Positions 41,774-50,370 of a stretch of 64,000 nt of DNA are shown here, one piece after another. A model generated the notes under the pieces. It searched no databases. It saw only the letters and a list, made by a program, of their open reading frames with translations, and had not been told where the DNA came from. The position numbers and the translations under genes are program-made. Origin of the DNA: JBMOKU01 sp049324315 (GTDB taxonomy: Bacteria > Bacillota > Clostridia > Peptostreptococcales > Thermotaleaceae); contig JBMOKU010000055.1 in the NCBI GenBank assembly GCA_049324315.1, positions 62,001 to 126,000 on the forward strand, read 5' to 3'. Positions within the stretch are counted from its first letter, which is position 1. The number at the start of each line of letters is the position of its first letter.

Positions 41774-44476
41774 TTAGGCTGCACTCTCTCGAACGACTTC
41801 ATGGACTTTTACAGTCTCTTTCTTTGTAAAGATACTTTTTCGAAGCATATTGATTGGAATAACGATGATGGATAGTGCAAATACCGCAGCCCACTCTTGA
41901 AGCGTAAGGGCTTCTACCCGAAGGACTTCTCCTCCGAAGAAAGTCATTACAATCTGAACGCCTACGATCAATCCCATAACTCTTAAGAAACCAGGATTTC
42001 TTCCGATATTGTCAAAGATATTGATGCTCTCCGTCCTTGCATTAAATCCATTGGCTACAGCCGTCATGACAAAGAATGAGAAGAAACCTGTCAATAGATA
42101 TACACTTAATGATTCTTCTGAAGCTCTAAATAGTGACTGAATCATGTCAGACTTTAAGAAGAATAAGCCCATAACTGTTGTGAAAATACCGCTTGTAAGA
42201 ATAGCACTCCACATATCCTTGCTAACAATGTTTTCATCTCTTTGCTTAGGTTTTTCTTGCATGTATCTGTCTAGTGCCGGTTCTCCACCAAAGGCCAGGG
42301 CAGCTAACGTATCCATGATTAGATTAATCCAAAGCATCTGTGTAATAGATAGCGGATGGTCGATTCCAATAAATGGACCAATCAAGGAAATAAGCACCGC
42401 ACTCACATTAATCGTTAATTGGAATATGATGAATTTTCTTATGCTGTGATAAATGGTTCTACCATACAATACAGCTTTTGCTATGGAGTTAAAGTTATCA
42501 TCAAGAATCACAATGTCTCCTGCTTCTTTGGCTACTTCTGTTCCAGAGCCCATGGCAAATCCAACGTCTGCTTTCTTTAGGGCAGGTGCGTCGTTCACAC
42601 CGTCACCGGTCATACCCACTACGAGATTCAATTCCTGTGATATTTTGACCAATCGAGATTTGTCGGTCGGTAATGCCCGAGCAATCACCCGGATTTGCGG
42701 CAGAATCCTTTTGAGTTCTTCATCCGATAATTTTTGCAGTTCTTCAGACGTCAATACAATTTGATCCTTGGATGTAAGCAGCCCTGAGTCTTTTGCAATG
42801 GCAATGGCTGTTTCCTTACGGTCACCGGTAATCATAACAACTTGAACGCCTGCTTCTTGAACCTTTTTGATAGCCTGAACGGCTTCCGGCCTCACATCAT
42901 CACGAATACCTAAAATACCGACTAACGTTAATTTTTCGAAGGTTTTCCCCTCAACCAGTTCTTCTTCTGAAGTTGTCAGGGCCAAGATACGAATTGCCTT
43001 CTTTGCCAAATCGTCCATTTTCTTTATTAAAGATTCCCTATCCCCTTTTGAGAAAGCCTGTTTTTGCCCATGTTCATCATAAAAGAAATCACATTTCTCG
43101 ATTAATCTCTCCGGAGCACCCTTTATCAAGGTTAGATTGTAATCTCCCCGGACTTGTGCAGCTGAAAATTTGTTCTCACTATTAAATGGAATACTCTTTA
43201 CGGTCTCCACGTCAAAATTTGATGCTTGATTGTGATTAATGAATCCCAATACCGCCTTTTCTGTTGCATTTCCACCAATGATTTGATATCGACCCTTACT
43301 GTCCTTTTCTCCTACTAGGGCATTGGTGTTTTTTGTGATTGATAGATTTGCTATCTTTTGTAAAGCAGTCGGAATATCGTTATAGCTTGTGAACTCTTTG
43401 TTTTGTCCATTGACAAAGGTAACAACCTCCAGCTGTCCTTTCGTGATGGTTCCTGTTTTATCAGAGAAAAGAATATTTAATGATCCTGCCGTCTCAATAC
43501 CTACCAGTTTTCGGACTAATACATTGTCATTTAACATTTTTCTCATATTCATGGAGAGAACCATGGCAATCATCATGGGAAGACCTTCCGGAACTGCCAC
43601 CACGATAATGATAACCGCCAGTATTAAAGCTTCTACAAAAGCATTCACCGGATTGGTCCAATCAGATAGATACTGCATGATCTGTGCACCATCAAATCCA
43701 TTATTGATAACAATCTGTTGAAATAAGAAGGCAACGGCAATCAAAACACCACCAATATAGCCAAACTTACTGATACCATCGGCAAGGTTTGCCAATTTTA
43801 CCTTCAGCGGAGATTCCCGCTCTTCTGTTTTCATTTCTTGTGCAAGTTGACCATAGAAGGTTTTATCCCCTACAGAGGTTACTTCCAGGATACCTTCACC
43901 AGATACAACCACGGTACCTCTAAATAGTTTATATTCATCTAAAAAGTCTATTGTTTCAGATTCTTGATAATCACTTGGCATTACACACTTTGCTGCTTCT
44001 TTTGATTCTCCGTTTAATACCGCTTGATCTACTTTTAGGAATCCTTCAATCAGTTTTCCATCAGCAGGAATTTTATCTCCGGATTGTAGTACAATTAAAT
44101 CTCCTACAACAACATCATCAATGAAGATTTCTTCTGTTTTTCCATTACGATATACTTTCACCTTAATTTTCGAGGCATCTTCCTGCAGCTTCTGAAACGA
44201 AGATTCATTGCTATATTCTGACCATGTAGAAATCAGTGTCGCTAACAATACTGCAATGGCAATCCCTACAGATTCATACCACTCTGTTTTTCCCATAAAG
44301 GCAAATACGACATTGAGTACCAGTGCAACAATTAGGATCTTTATAATAGGATCACCTAAGTTTCCCTTTAGCTTGTCAAAGAATGTTTCTCCCTGCTGGG
44401 GCGTAAGCTGGTTCGTACCGTGTTTAGCCCGCGAGCTTTCCACCTCAGCTGTTGATAGACCTTGATAAAACTTCAT
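41774..44476 (-). CDS. P-type Ca2+-translocating ATPase (PMCA/IIB type)
   Basis: 900 aa. N-terminal cation ATPase domain (LSTAEVESSRAKHGTNQL), actuator domain with VLNGES, membrane ion site VPEGLPMM, phosphorylation site FSDKTGTITKG, hinge MTGDGVNDAPALKKADVG and the C-terminal helices with NLIMDTLAALAFGGEP. The PEGL motif and NLIMD helix fit calcium export. ATG 44476 with GGGGGAAA upstream is chosen over ATG 44518, which lacks a ribosome binding site. Monocistronic. Confidence 0.93.
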   Translation of the reverse strand: MKFYQGLSTAEVESSRAKHGTNQLTPQQGETFFDKLKGNLGDPIIKILIVALVLNVVFAFMGKTEWYESVGIAIAVLLATLISTWSEYSNESSFQKLQEDASKIKVKVYRNGKTEEIFIDDVVVGDLIVLQSGDKIPADGKLIEGFLKVDQAVLNGESKEAAKCVMPSDYQESETIDFLDEYKLFRGTVVVSGEGILEVTSVGDKTFYGQLAQEMKTEERESPLKVKLANLADGISKFGYIGGVLIAVAFLFQQIVINNGFDGAQIMQYLSDWTNPVNAFVEALILAVIIIVVAVPEGLPMMIAMVLSMNMRKMLNDNVLVRKLVGIETAGSLNILFSDKTGTITKGQLEVVTFVNGQNKEFTSYNDIPTALQKIANLSITKNTNALVGEKDSKGRYQIIGGNATEKAVLGFINHNQASNFDVETVKSIPFNSENKFSAAQVRGDYNLTLIKGAPERLIEKCDFFYDEHGQKQAFSKGDRESLIKKMDDLAKKAIRILALTTSEEELVEGKTFEKLTLVGILGIRDDVRPEAVQAIKKVQEAGVQVVMITGDRKETAIAIAKDSGLLTSKDQIVLTSEELQKLSDEELKRILPQIRVIARALPTDKSRLVKISQELNLVVGMTGDGVNDAPALKKADVGFAMGSGTEVAKEAGDIVILDDNFNSIAKAVLYGRTIYHSIRKFIIFQLTINVSAVLISLIGPFIGIDHPLSITQMLWINLIMDTLAALAFGGEPALDRYMQEKPKQRDENIVSKDMWSAILTSGIFTTVMGLFFLKSDMIQSLFRASEESLSVYLLTGFFSFFVMTAVANGFNARTESINIFDNIGRNPGFLRVMGLIVGVQIVMTFFGGEVLRVEALTLQEWAAVFALSIIVIPINMLRKSIFTKKETVKVHEVVRESAA

Positions 44477-44749
44477 AGATTTATTTCCCCCTTCGACCCT
44501 TTTGGTCATGTTAGTCATTATTATGTCATACGGTTTTTATAACCGCATGTTGTTATGTTTATATATTACCACTCGGTTATTTATACTTCAATTTCCAAAC
44601 ATCATTACAAAAGCCCATAATCCATGGTTATTTCAGAATATCTTTCTCTTATTGCTTATTTCTTACAATATCTATCAATATCTCTATTTATATTTTTCAT
44701 ACCTTGATATATAGTTTTTAATACCATATACTATAGTTGAGGTGATACG

Positions 44750-45373
44750 ATGATCAATGAAAAAGACCTTCAGCAATTAATCAATGATTTATCCCTTACT
44801 GACGAAATAAAGCTTTCCGAAATACCAGACATCCATTTATACATTGGACAAGTGCAGAATTTTTTAGAAGACAAGCTGAGCCATTTGAAAAGATCTGAGG
44901 ATGATAAGATTTTGACCGCCACCATGATTAACAACTATACAAAAGATCAATTACTGATGAAGCCCACAAAAAGTAAGCAGTATACCAAGCAGCATATGAT
45001 TTTGATGGTACTGTTGTTTTATCTGAAGCAAATCCTGTCCTTAGATGATATCAGAAAGATCTTCAAAGCCATTTTGAAGGATATGTCCACCACCGAAGAT
45101 GATGTCATTCCATTGGAAGATATCTATTCCATTTTCGTAGAACTGAGAAATGATGAGCTGCAAGGGTTCTATAGTACATTGTCAAAAAACTTAAACGCGG
45201 TTCAGGAGAAAACAAAACATATCAATATTCAACATACAGATGAACAAAAAAAGGAGCAGGAATTGGCAGAATGGTTCTTGGTTGTCATCATGCTGGTGGC
45301 CCAAGCCCATGCACAAAAAAGACTGGCGGAAAAAATCATTGACACATATTTTCGATCAGAAGAATCCAAATAA
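44750..45373 (+). CDS. DUF1836-family protein
   Basis: 207 aa. The family region is ILTATMINNYTKDQLL, SKQYTKQHMILMVLLFYLKQILSL, a winged-helix or MerR-like fold found almost only in Firmicutes. Possibly DNA-binding; no target is known. RBS GAGGTG precedes ATG 44750. The C-terminus is a helical extension ending with a hydrophobic stretch (WFLVVIMLVAQAHA). Strong terminator follows. Confidence 0.85.
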   Translation: MINEKDLQQLINDLSLTDEIKLSEIPDIHLYIGQVQNFLEDKLSHLKRSEDDKILTATMINNYTKDQLLMKPTKSKQYTKQHMILMVLLFYLKQILSLDDIRKIFKAILKDMSTTEDDVIPLEDIYSIFVELRNDELQGFYSTLSKNLNAVQEKTKHINIQHTDEQKKEQELAEWFLVVIMLVAQAHAQKRLAEKIIDTYFRSEESK

Positions 45374-45378
45374 CATAA

Positions 45379-45438
45379 GGGCATATCTGCATTTCGCCTT
45401 AGACCCTGGCAAATACAGATAGATGCCCATTTTTTTTA
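45379..45438 (+). terminator. Terminator of the DUF1836 gene
   Basis: GGGCAT-ATCTG pairs with CAGAT-ATGCCC around a long loop, followed by eight Ts. Confidence 0.8.
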
Positions 45439-45480
45439 CACTCATTGTGTCTATATAAGGGACTCATCCCAGAACACAGC

Positions 45481-45528
45481 CATGTGTCCACTATCTTTAC
45501 ATGATTTTGTAAACATAGTGGACACATG
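45481..45528. repeat. 48-base palindrome between DUF1836 and hbd
   Basis: CATGTGTCCACTAT and its exact reverse complement ATAGTGGACACATG at the two ends, with an inner TTTAC/GTAAA pairing. There is no T-run after it, so it is not a standard terminator. It may be an operator, a MITE remnant or an RNA hairpin; the hbd start is 93 bases on. Confidence 0.7.
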
Positions 45529-45620
45529 ATTTAATAATCTATTGATTTTACGCCATTCTTCCTGTGGTACGATTTTTGCTTTATTCTCTACTAAAGCTAA
45601 TTATACAAGGAGGATGAACT

Positions 45621-46466
45621 ATGAAAATTGGAATCTTAGGGGCAGGAACCATGGGAAGTGGTATTGCACAGGTCTTTGCACAGTCCGGCTACACCGTTGT
45701 ATTACGAGATATTGATGAATCATATGTACAGCGAGGATTCTCCATAATTGAAAAGAATCTTGAAAGGATAGTTTTAAAAGAAAAACTAGCTTCAGAAGAG
45801 AAAAATGACATTCTTTCACGGATTCATCAAACAACAGAATTGGGAGAACTGAGAGATGTTGATTTAGTTATTGAAGCCGCTGTAGAGAACATGTCCATCA
45901 AGAAAAAAATTTTTGCAGAACTGGACGAAATATGCAGTCCTCATACCATACTGGCTACCAACACGTCTTCTCTCTCCATCACAGAAATCGCCAGCGCTAC
46001 CGGAAGACCTGATAAAGTTGTAGGTATGCATTTTTTCAATCCAGTACCCGTGATGGAATTAATTGAAATCATCCGCGGTATTGCCACTTCCGACGAGACC
46101 CATGGAAAAATCACGGAGATGGCCAGGAGTTTAAATAAAATGCCGGTTCAAGTAAATGAAGCCCCTGGATTTGTGGTCAATCGTATTCTTGTTCCCATGA
46201 TCAATGAGGCCATCAGTATCTTGGCTGATGGGATAGCATCCGCCGAGGATATCGATAGAGCCATGAAGCTGGGTGCTAACCATCCCATCGGACCTTTAGC
46301 CTTATCGGATTTGATTGGAAATGATATCACCCTGGCTATCATGGAAGTATTATATCAAGAATTTGCTGATTCTAAATACCGACCTCACCCACTTTTGAGG
46401 AAAATGGTTCGCGGCAACCTATTAGGCAGGAAGACAAAGAAAGGTTTCTACGATTATCATAAATAG
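45621..46466 (+). CDS. hbd: 3-hydroxybutyryl-CoA dehydrogenase
   Basis: 281 aa, the normal length. N-terminal NAD motif GAGTMGSGIAQVFAQSG, then VIEAAVENMSIKK, the catalytic histidine region GMHFFNPVPVMELIEI, and VNRILVPMINEA. It oxidises (S)-3-hydroxybutyryl-CoA or reduces acetoacetyl-CoA in butyrate/crotonate metabolism. It stands alone, not with crotonase, thiolase or Bcd, so may serve a degradative or accessory role. RBS AAGGAGGATG precedes ATG 45621. Confidence 0.95.
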   Translation: MKIGILGAGTMGSGIAQVFAQSGYTVVLRDIDESYVQRGFSIIEKNLERIVLKEKLASEEKNDILSRIHQTTELGELRDVDLVIEAAVENMSIKKKIFAELDEICSPHTILATNTSSLSITEIASATGRPDKVVGMHFFNPVPVMELIEIIRGIATSDETHGKITEMARSLNKMPVQVNEAPGFVVNRILVPMINEAISILADGIASAEDIDRAMKLGANHPIGPLALSDLIGNDITLAIMEVLYQEFADSKYRPHPLLRKMVRGNLLGRKTKKGFYDYHK

Positions 46467-46467
46467 C

Positions 46468-46492
46468 TAAGGACAGGTTCTATCCTGTCCTT
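46468..46492. terminator. Hairpin after hbd, possible weak terminator
   Basis: AAGGACAGG/CCTGTCCTT stem directly after the hbd stop, without a good T-run on the plus strand; a second small stem (CGTAAC/GTTACG) follows at about 46501-46517. The genes on either side converge here. Confidence 0.45.
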
Positions 46493-46513
46493 AAAACACC
46501 GTAACGCCGAAAG

Positions 46514-47404
46514 TTACGCCAGTGATATATTGGAAAACTGTATTTGATGTACAATTTCTTTGTCGATGATTTGGTTAATGATATACGCTACACCATTTTC
46601 ATCATTGGTGCGTGTGACAGTATCACACAATGCTTTAATGTCATCATGTGCATTCCCCATGGCAACGCCAAGGTTTGCCTTTTCCAACATCGATATGTCA
46701 TTATAGCTGTCACCTACGGCTGCAGTGTAATCAAGGGATATATTTAACACCCTTGCTAATTTCTCCAGTGCATTTCCCTTTGAAGTCAGCTTATTTGCCA
46801 ATTCAAAGTTATTGTCTGCTGAGGAAATCATGGATAAATGATCCATCTGCCCAAAGTGCTTTATTCCATCTTTCAGTCTCTTTTCATCAAAGGAAAGGGC
46901 AAAAACACTATAAATCTTTTCTTCTTCGCCTAAAATAGCTTCATTACTTTCCATGAATCTGATTCCGGTTTGACCAAACTGAATGTTTACGGCATATTGA
47001 AATTTTTCTGCTAAAAGATCGTCATGACAAGTCTTGGCAGCCTCTTCTAATGCTTTCTTTCTGCTGTAGGTTGTGTATATCCCTCGATTTGCAAATACTT
47101 CATAATAAAAATTCTGTTCCTCCAACTCCGTAATGATTCTCTTTACATCTTTCTTTTCCATGGTAATAGAAGAAATTTGCTCTCCATTCTTCGTATGAAT
47201 CAATGCGCCATTATCACTAATGATATGAAGGTTTAACCCAGCTTTTTCACAGATTTTTTTGGCGTCAAAATATGCCCTTCCTGTGGCGATAACAATTTCT
47301 ATCCCCATGCTTTGTGCCTTTTTAATAGCCTGAATATTCTCTTCGCTGATTTCCTTCCAGTGATTCAATAATGTTCCATCCATATCTACCGCTATTAGTT
47401 TCAT
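46514..47404 (-). CDS. Cof-type HAD-IIB sugar-phosphatase-like hydrolase
   Basis: 296 aa. HAD motif I VDMDGTLLN, motif II region VIATGRAYFD, motif III lysine in LTSKGNALEKLAR, motif IV VGDSYNDISMLEKANLGVAMGNA. The IIB cap domain lies between. Such enzymes dephosphorylate sugar phosphates, FMN or pyridoxal phosphate; the substrate is not predictable. Monocistronic. Confidence 0.92.
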   Translation of the reverse strand: MKLIAVDMDGTLLNHWKEISEENIQAIKKAQSMGIEIVIATGRAYFDAKKICEKAGLNLHIISDNGALIHTKNGEQISSITMEKKDVKRIITELEEQNFYYEVFANRGIYTTYSRKKALEEAAKTCHDDLLAEKFQYAVNIQFGQTGIRFMESNEAILGEEEKIYSVFALSFDEKRLKDGIKHFGQMDHLSMISSADNNFELANKLTSKGNALEKLARVLNISLDYTAAVGDSYNDISMLEKANLGVAMGNAHDDIKALCDTVTRTNDENGVAYIINQIIDKEIVHQIQFSNISLA

Positions 47405-47432
47405 TAAAATCCTCCATTTCCGCTTAGCAGCT

Positions 47433-47537
47433 TTATAGATTTACACCTTTAAAATAGTATTTAGCTCTGCGGGACGGCACGGAGACCGTCCCCTACAAAA
47501 GAAAATACATTCTGTTCTAGGAGCGTAGATCTTTATA
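47433..47537. repeat. Dispersed palindromic repeat, family A, copy 4 (most complete)
   Basis: AGATTTACACCTTTAAAATAG left arm and, inverted, AGATCTACGCTCCTAGAACAG at the right, meeting in GGGACGG-CACGGAGA-CCGTCCC. The whole unit of about 100 bp folds into one long imperfect hairpin, like a small MITE. It lies between the HAD and MFS genes. Confidence 0.8.
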
Positions 47538-47583
47538 TTTTTTATGAAAATAAATAATTTGTCATTTTTTATATCTACGAAAA

Positions 47584-48756
47584 CTAGGAATAGCGCACTT
47601 TCATTTTTGAGCAGTATGAAAAATGGTAAATTACGCTTAATAACAGGGCGATAAGGCATAGTCCTCCTTGGGCCAGCAGCATATTCTTTATCCCGATGTT
47701 ATCCGCCAACCAACCGGATAGTGTTGTGGCAAAAATCCCGCCCAGTCCTGTATAAACGCCCATTCCTACCATTTGTGATGTGGTTTTCAAATTCGGTGGC
47801 GTTACTTCATCAATGAGATATTTGGAAGTAAAAACAATAATGGAAAATGTAACGATTTGCAGCGCACCCGACAGAATAAGGGTAAAGATGGTTTTACTAG
47901 ATGCAACCAAAATCATCCTGATCATCAATGCAAAGGCAGCAAAAATCAGTAATTGACTTAGTCTAAACTTATTCATCAATAGTCTGGCATAAAACAATAT
48001 GGGGATTTCACTGATTGCCGCTACAAAAAAGTACAAACCAACATGGAACTTTGTTCCTCCATAGCTGTTAATAATGATCGGTGCAAACATACCTATGGCC
48101 TGCAGTGACGCAAATAATAAAAAGAAAATAAGCAAAAGCTGTACATACTGTTTATTTGAAAACAGAGCCTTTATGTCTTGCAGCTTGACAGAATCAGCCC
48201 CGGCATTTTCTGCCTGCTTCCCATCCTGCATCCTTCGAACCATCAGATACAACAATACCGCAAATACAATATATAGTATATAAATCATATGCCATCCCGT
48301 TTGATCAATAATCTTTCCTACGACAACGGCAGAAATTCCCCATCCGGCAGACCCCAACGCCCGTATAGCACCAAAGTTTTCTTTTGTCTGTGCATTGCTT
48401 TCTAAAACCCAGCTGTCACTTAAAGCCATTACGGAAGATTGAAAAAAACCGATGATGGAAATTAAGACTACCATATACACCATATTTTGCGATTGAAAAA
48501 ACAGGACAACGCCCATACAAAGCAATATCATCCACAGAATAAATATCCTTTTGATCGTTCCTTTGACATCACATAGATATCCTGTGAAAAACTGGCCTAT
48601 TACACCAGAAAAAATCATTAGTGACATAATCATACCTATCTGTGTATTGCTGATCTTGAGACTGTTAAGATAAGGAACGATGAAGGCCCAAAAAATCGCT
48701 ATCGTGAAGTAAAAAAAGAAATACATCCTTTTAAATTGTCTTAACCTCTGATCCAT
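47584..48756 (-). CDS. Major facilitator superfamily transporter (MFS_1-like)
   Basis: 390 aa, 12 predicted helices. N-terminal FYFTIAIFWAFIVPYLNSL, the loop GYLCDVKGTIKR, and GIGFFQSSVMALSDSW-like segment IGFFQSSVMALSDSWV are typical of the nucleoside/oligosaccharide:H+ symporter-like group. A 20-residue linker separates the two halves (about 185-205). It is divergent from a DeoR-family regulator, which may repress it in response to a sugar phosphate. Confidence 0.85.
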   Translation of the reverse strand: MDQRLRQFKRMYFFFYFTIAIFWAFIVPYLNSLKISNTQIGMIMSLMIFSGVIGQFFTGYLCDVKGTIKRIFILWMILLCMGVVLFFQSQNMVYMVVLISIIGFFQSSVMALSDSWVLESNAQTKENFGAIRALGSAGWGISAVVVGKIIDQTGWHMIYILYIVFAVLLYLMVRRMQDGKQAENAGADSVKLQDIKALFSNKQYVQLLLIFFLLFASLQAIGMFAPIIINSYGGTKFHVGLYFFVAAISEIPILFYARLLMNKFRLSQLLIFAAFALMIRMILVASSKTIFTLILSGALQIVTFSIIVFTSKYLIDEVTPPNLKTTSQMVGMGVYTGLGGIFATTLSGWLADNIGIKNMLLAQGGLCLIALLLSVIYHFSYCSKMKVRYS

Positions 48757-48963
48757 GCATGCACCATCTTTCCATAAAATATATATACTTATATATTTAG
48801 AATGACTCTTATTAAATCATATACATAATCAATAGAAGATTGTATAATAATTATAACACGGTTATCGGAAATATCAAGCACATTCATGCAAATTCTTTAA
48901 CATTCATTAATATTTCGGAATAACTTAGAATCTTCTTTTATTGTCAAGGAGGTATGCACAAAG

Positions 48964-49743
48964 ATGTTTACAGAAGAACGACACGAAAAAATCTTGGAGC
49001 TGCTTAAGAAAAATGAACGGGTCGAAGTCCTTTCACTAAGTGAACGTTTTCAGGTATCCCAGGATACCATTCGGAGAGATTTGCGCATTATGGAGAAGAA
49101 AGGGATATTATCCAGAACCCACGGGGGTGCTATCCTACCCAATAAAGCAGTAGCCTTTGCATCATATGCCACAAGAACAAAGCTGCACAAAAAAGAAAAA
49201 TGTGAAATAGCCCAGTTGGCGTCCACATTTATTGAAGATGGTGATGCCATATTGATGGATGGCTCTACCACAGTATCTAAATTAGTACCATTTTTATATG
49301 AATTTAAAAACCTTACGATTATTACGAACTCCATTACCATTGCCCATGATATCACGCAGACACCTGGCAATATGAAGCTGTTTGTCATTGGCGGACTGGT
49401 ACATCAACCAAGTTCTAATACTATAAGTTATGAAGCCATACAAGCCCTTCAAAAACTGCATGTTGATAAAGCCTTTATCGGCACATGCACACTATCTCCT
49501 ACGAAAGGCTTCGGAACCACTTTAATTGAGGAAGCCCCCGTCAAGGAGGCCATGATTAAGGCAGCCAGAAACGTGTTCTTCATGGCAGACAGCAGTAAGT
49601 TCTCGGAGGAATCCTTGGTTACTGTGGCCCCTGTTGAATCCAATCACATTATACTCACCGACTCAGGATTTACACAGGATATGGCCCGCAAGTTTCGGCC
49701 TTTATTAGAAAAAGGACTAAAAATCTATACCGGTAAACGGTAA
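48964..49743 (+). CDS. DeoR/GlpR-family transcriptional regulator
   Basis: 259 aa. The N-terminal helix-turn-helix is the family hallmark (EERHEKILELLKK, VSQDTIRRDLRIMEKKG, RTHGGA). The C-terminal DeoRC sugar-phosphate sensor has DGSTTVSKLVP, TNSITIAHDI and MADSSKFSE. Normally a repressor relieved by a phosphorylated sugar. RBS CAAGGAGG precedes ATG 48964. Likely target: the divergent MFS gene. Confidence 0.93.
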   Translation: MFTEERHEKILELLKKNERVEVLSLSERFQVSQDTIRRDLRIMEKKGILSRTHGGAILPNKAVAFASYATRTKLHKKEKCEIAQLASTFIEDGDAILMDGSTTVSKLVPFLYEFKNLTIITNSITIAHDITQTPGNMKLFVIGGLVHQPSSNTISYEAIQALQKLHVDKAFIGTCTLSPTKGFGTTLIEEAPVKEAMIKAARNVFFMADSSKFSEESLVTVAPVESNHIILTDSGFTQDMARKFRPLLEKGLKIYTGKR

Positions 49744-49760
49744 CACAGAAATATTCTATT

Positions 49761-50120
49761 TTAAGACTGTTCAACAGCTGTAATATAGAAAAATAAGGCT
49801 GTCTCGCATTTTGAGCATTTTTCGTTCCACATATCTTGGCTGTCACGTATAGTCTGCTTACAGAAAGCTGCTGCTCTTTCTATGTAATCTGACCAGCACT
49901 CATCTTGGTGTCGCGTGACAGCGTCAATACCGGGAAACTCGAAAGAACGACTGATCATCCCGGCAGGATATTTGATCCAGCCTTCCCAGGCGGTCACAGC
50001 CCAGTTTTGTCGATTCAAAATTTCAATCGCTTCTAGGACATCAGTATATGGTAAAACAATTTTTTCATTAGAAATAGATTTTTCTCGAAGTGATTTTGGC
50101 AGTAGATTCATATAGTTCAT
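49761..50120 (-). CDS. Hypothetical protein, 119 aa
   Basis: No family recognised. Residues 25-75 contain PYTDVLEAIEILNRQNWAV and a Trp-rich part (TAWEGWIKYP), and the C-terminal third has CSKCETALFF. Compact, soluble, no signal peptide. Reminiscent in size and Trp/acidic composition of small immunity-type proteins, but that is only an impression. AAAGGA lies nine bases before ATG 50120. It converges on the DeoR gene. Confidence 0.6.
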   Translation of the reverse strand: MNYMNLLPKSLREKSISNEKIVLPYTDVLEAIEILNRQNWAVTAWEGWIKYPAGMISRSFEFPGIDAVTRHQDECWSDYIERAAAFCKQTIRDSQDMWNEKCSKCETALFFYITAVEQS

Positions 50121-50167
50121 CGTTTACACATCCTTTGCACTTCGCCATGGGCAGTTCCATCATTTGC

Positions 50168-50223
50168 CCGGGTGGCTGTGGGCAGCCACCCCTACATGGA
50201 TCTAACCGTTCCCGTGGCTCCGT
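50168..50223. repeat. Dispersed palindromic repeat, family B, copy 2
   Basis: GGGTGGCTG/CAGCCACCC with loop TGGG, then CCTACA and TAACCGTTCCCGTGGCTCCG, matching copy 1 at 12112 over about 55 bases. Confidence 0.75.
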
Positions 50224-50370
50224 TTTATAAATTTATGTAGCTCTCATATTTTTTTGCAGTAGTAAAAGTCTATCATATTTTGGGGGCTTGGTAAATTGGA
50301 TAACATGAGAAAAAGCAATCACACTTTTCATATAGGTGATTGCTTTTATTATGATTTGTTTCTATATAAG

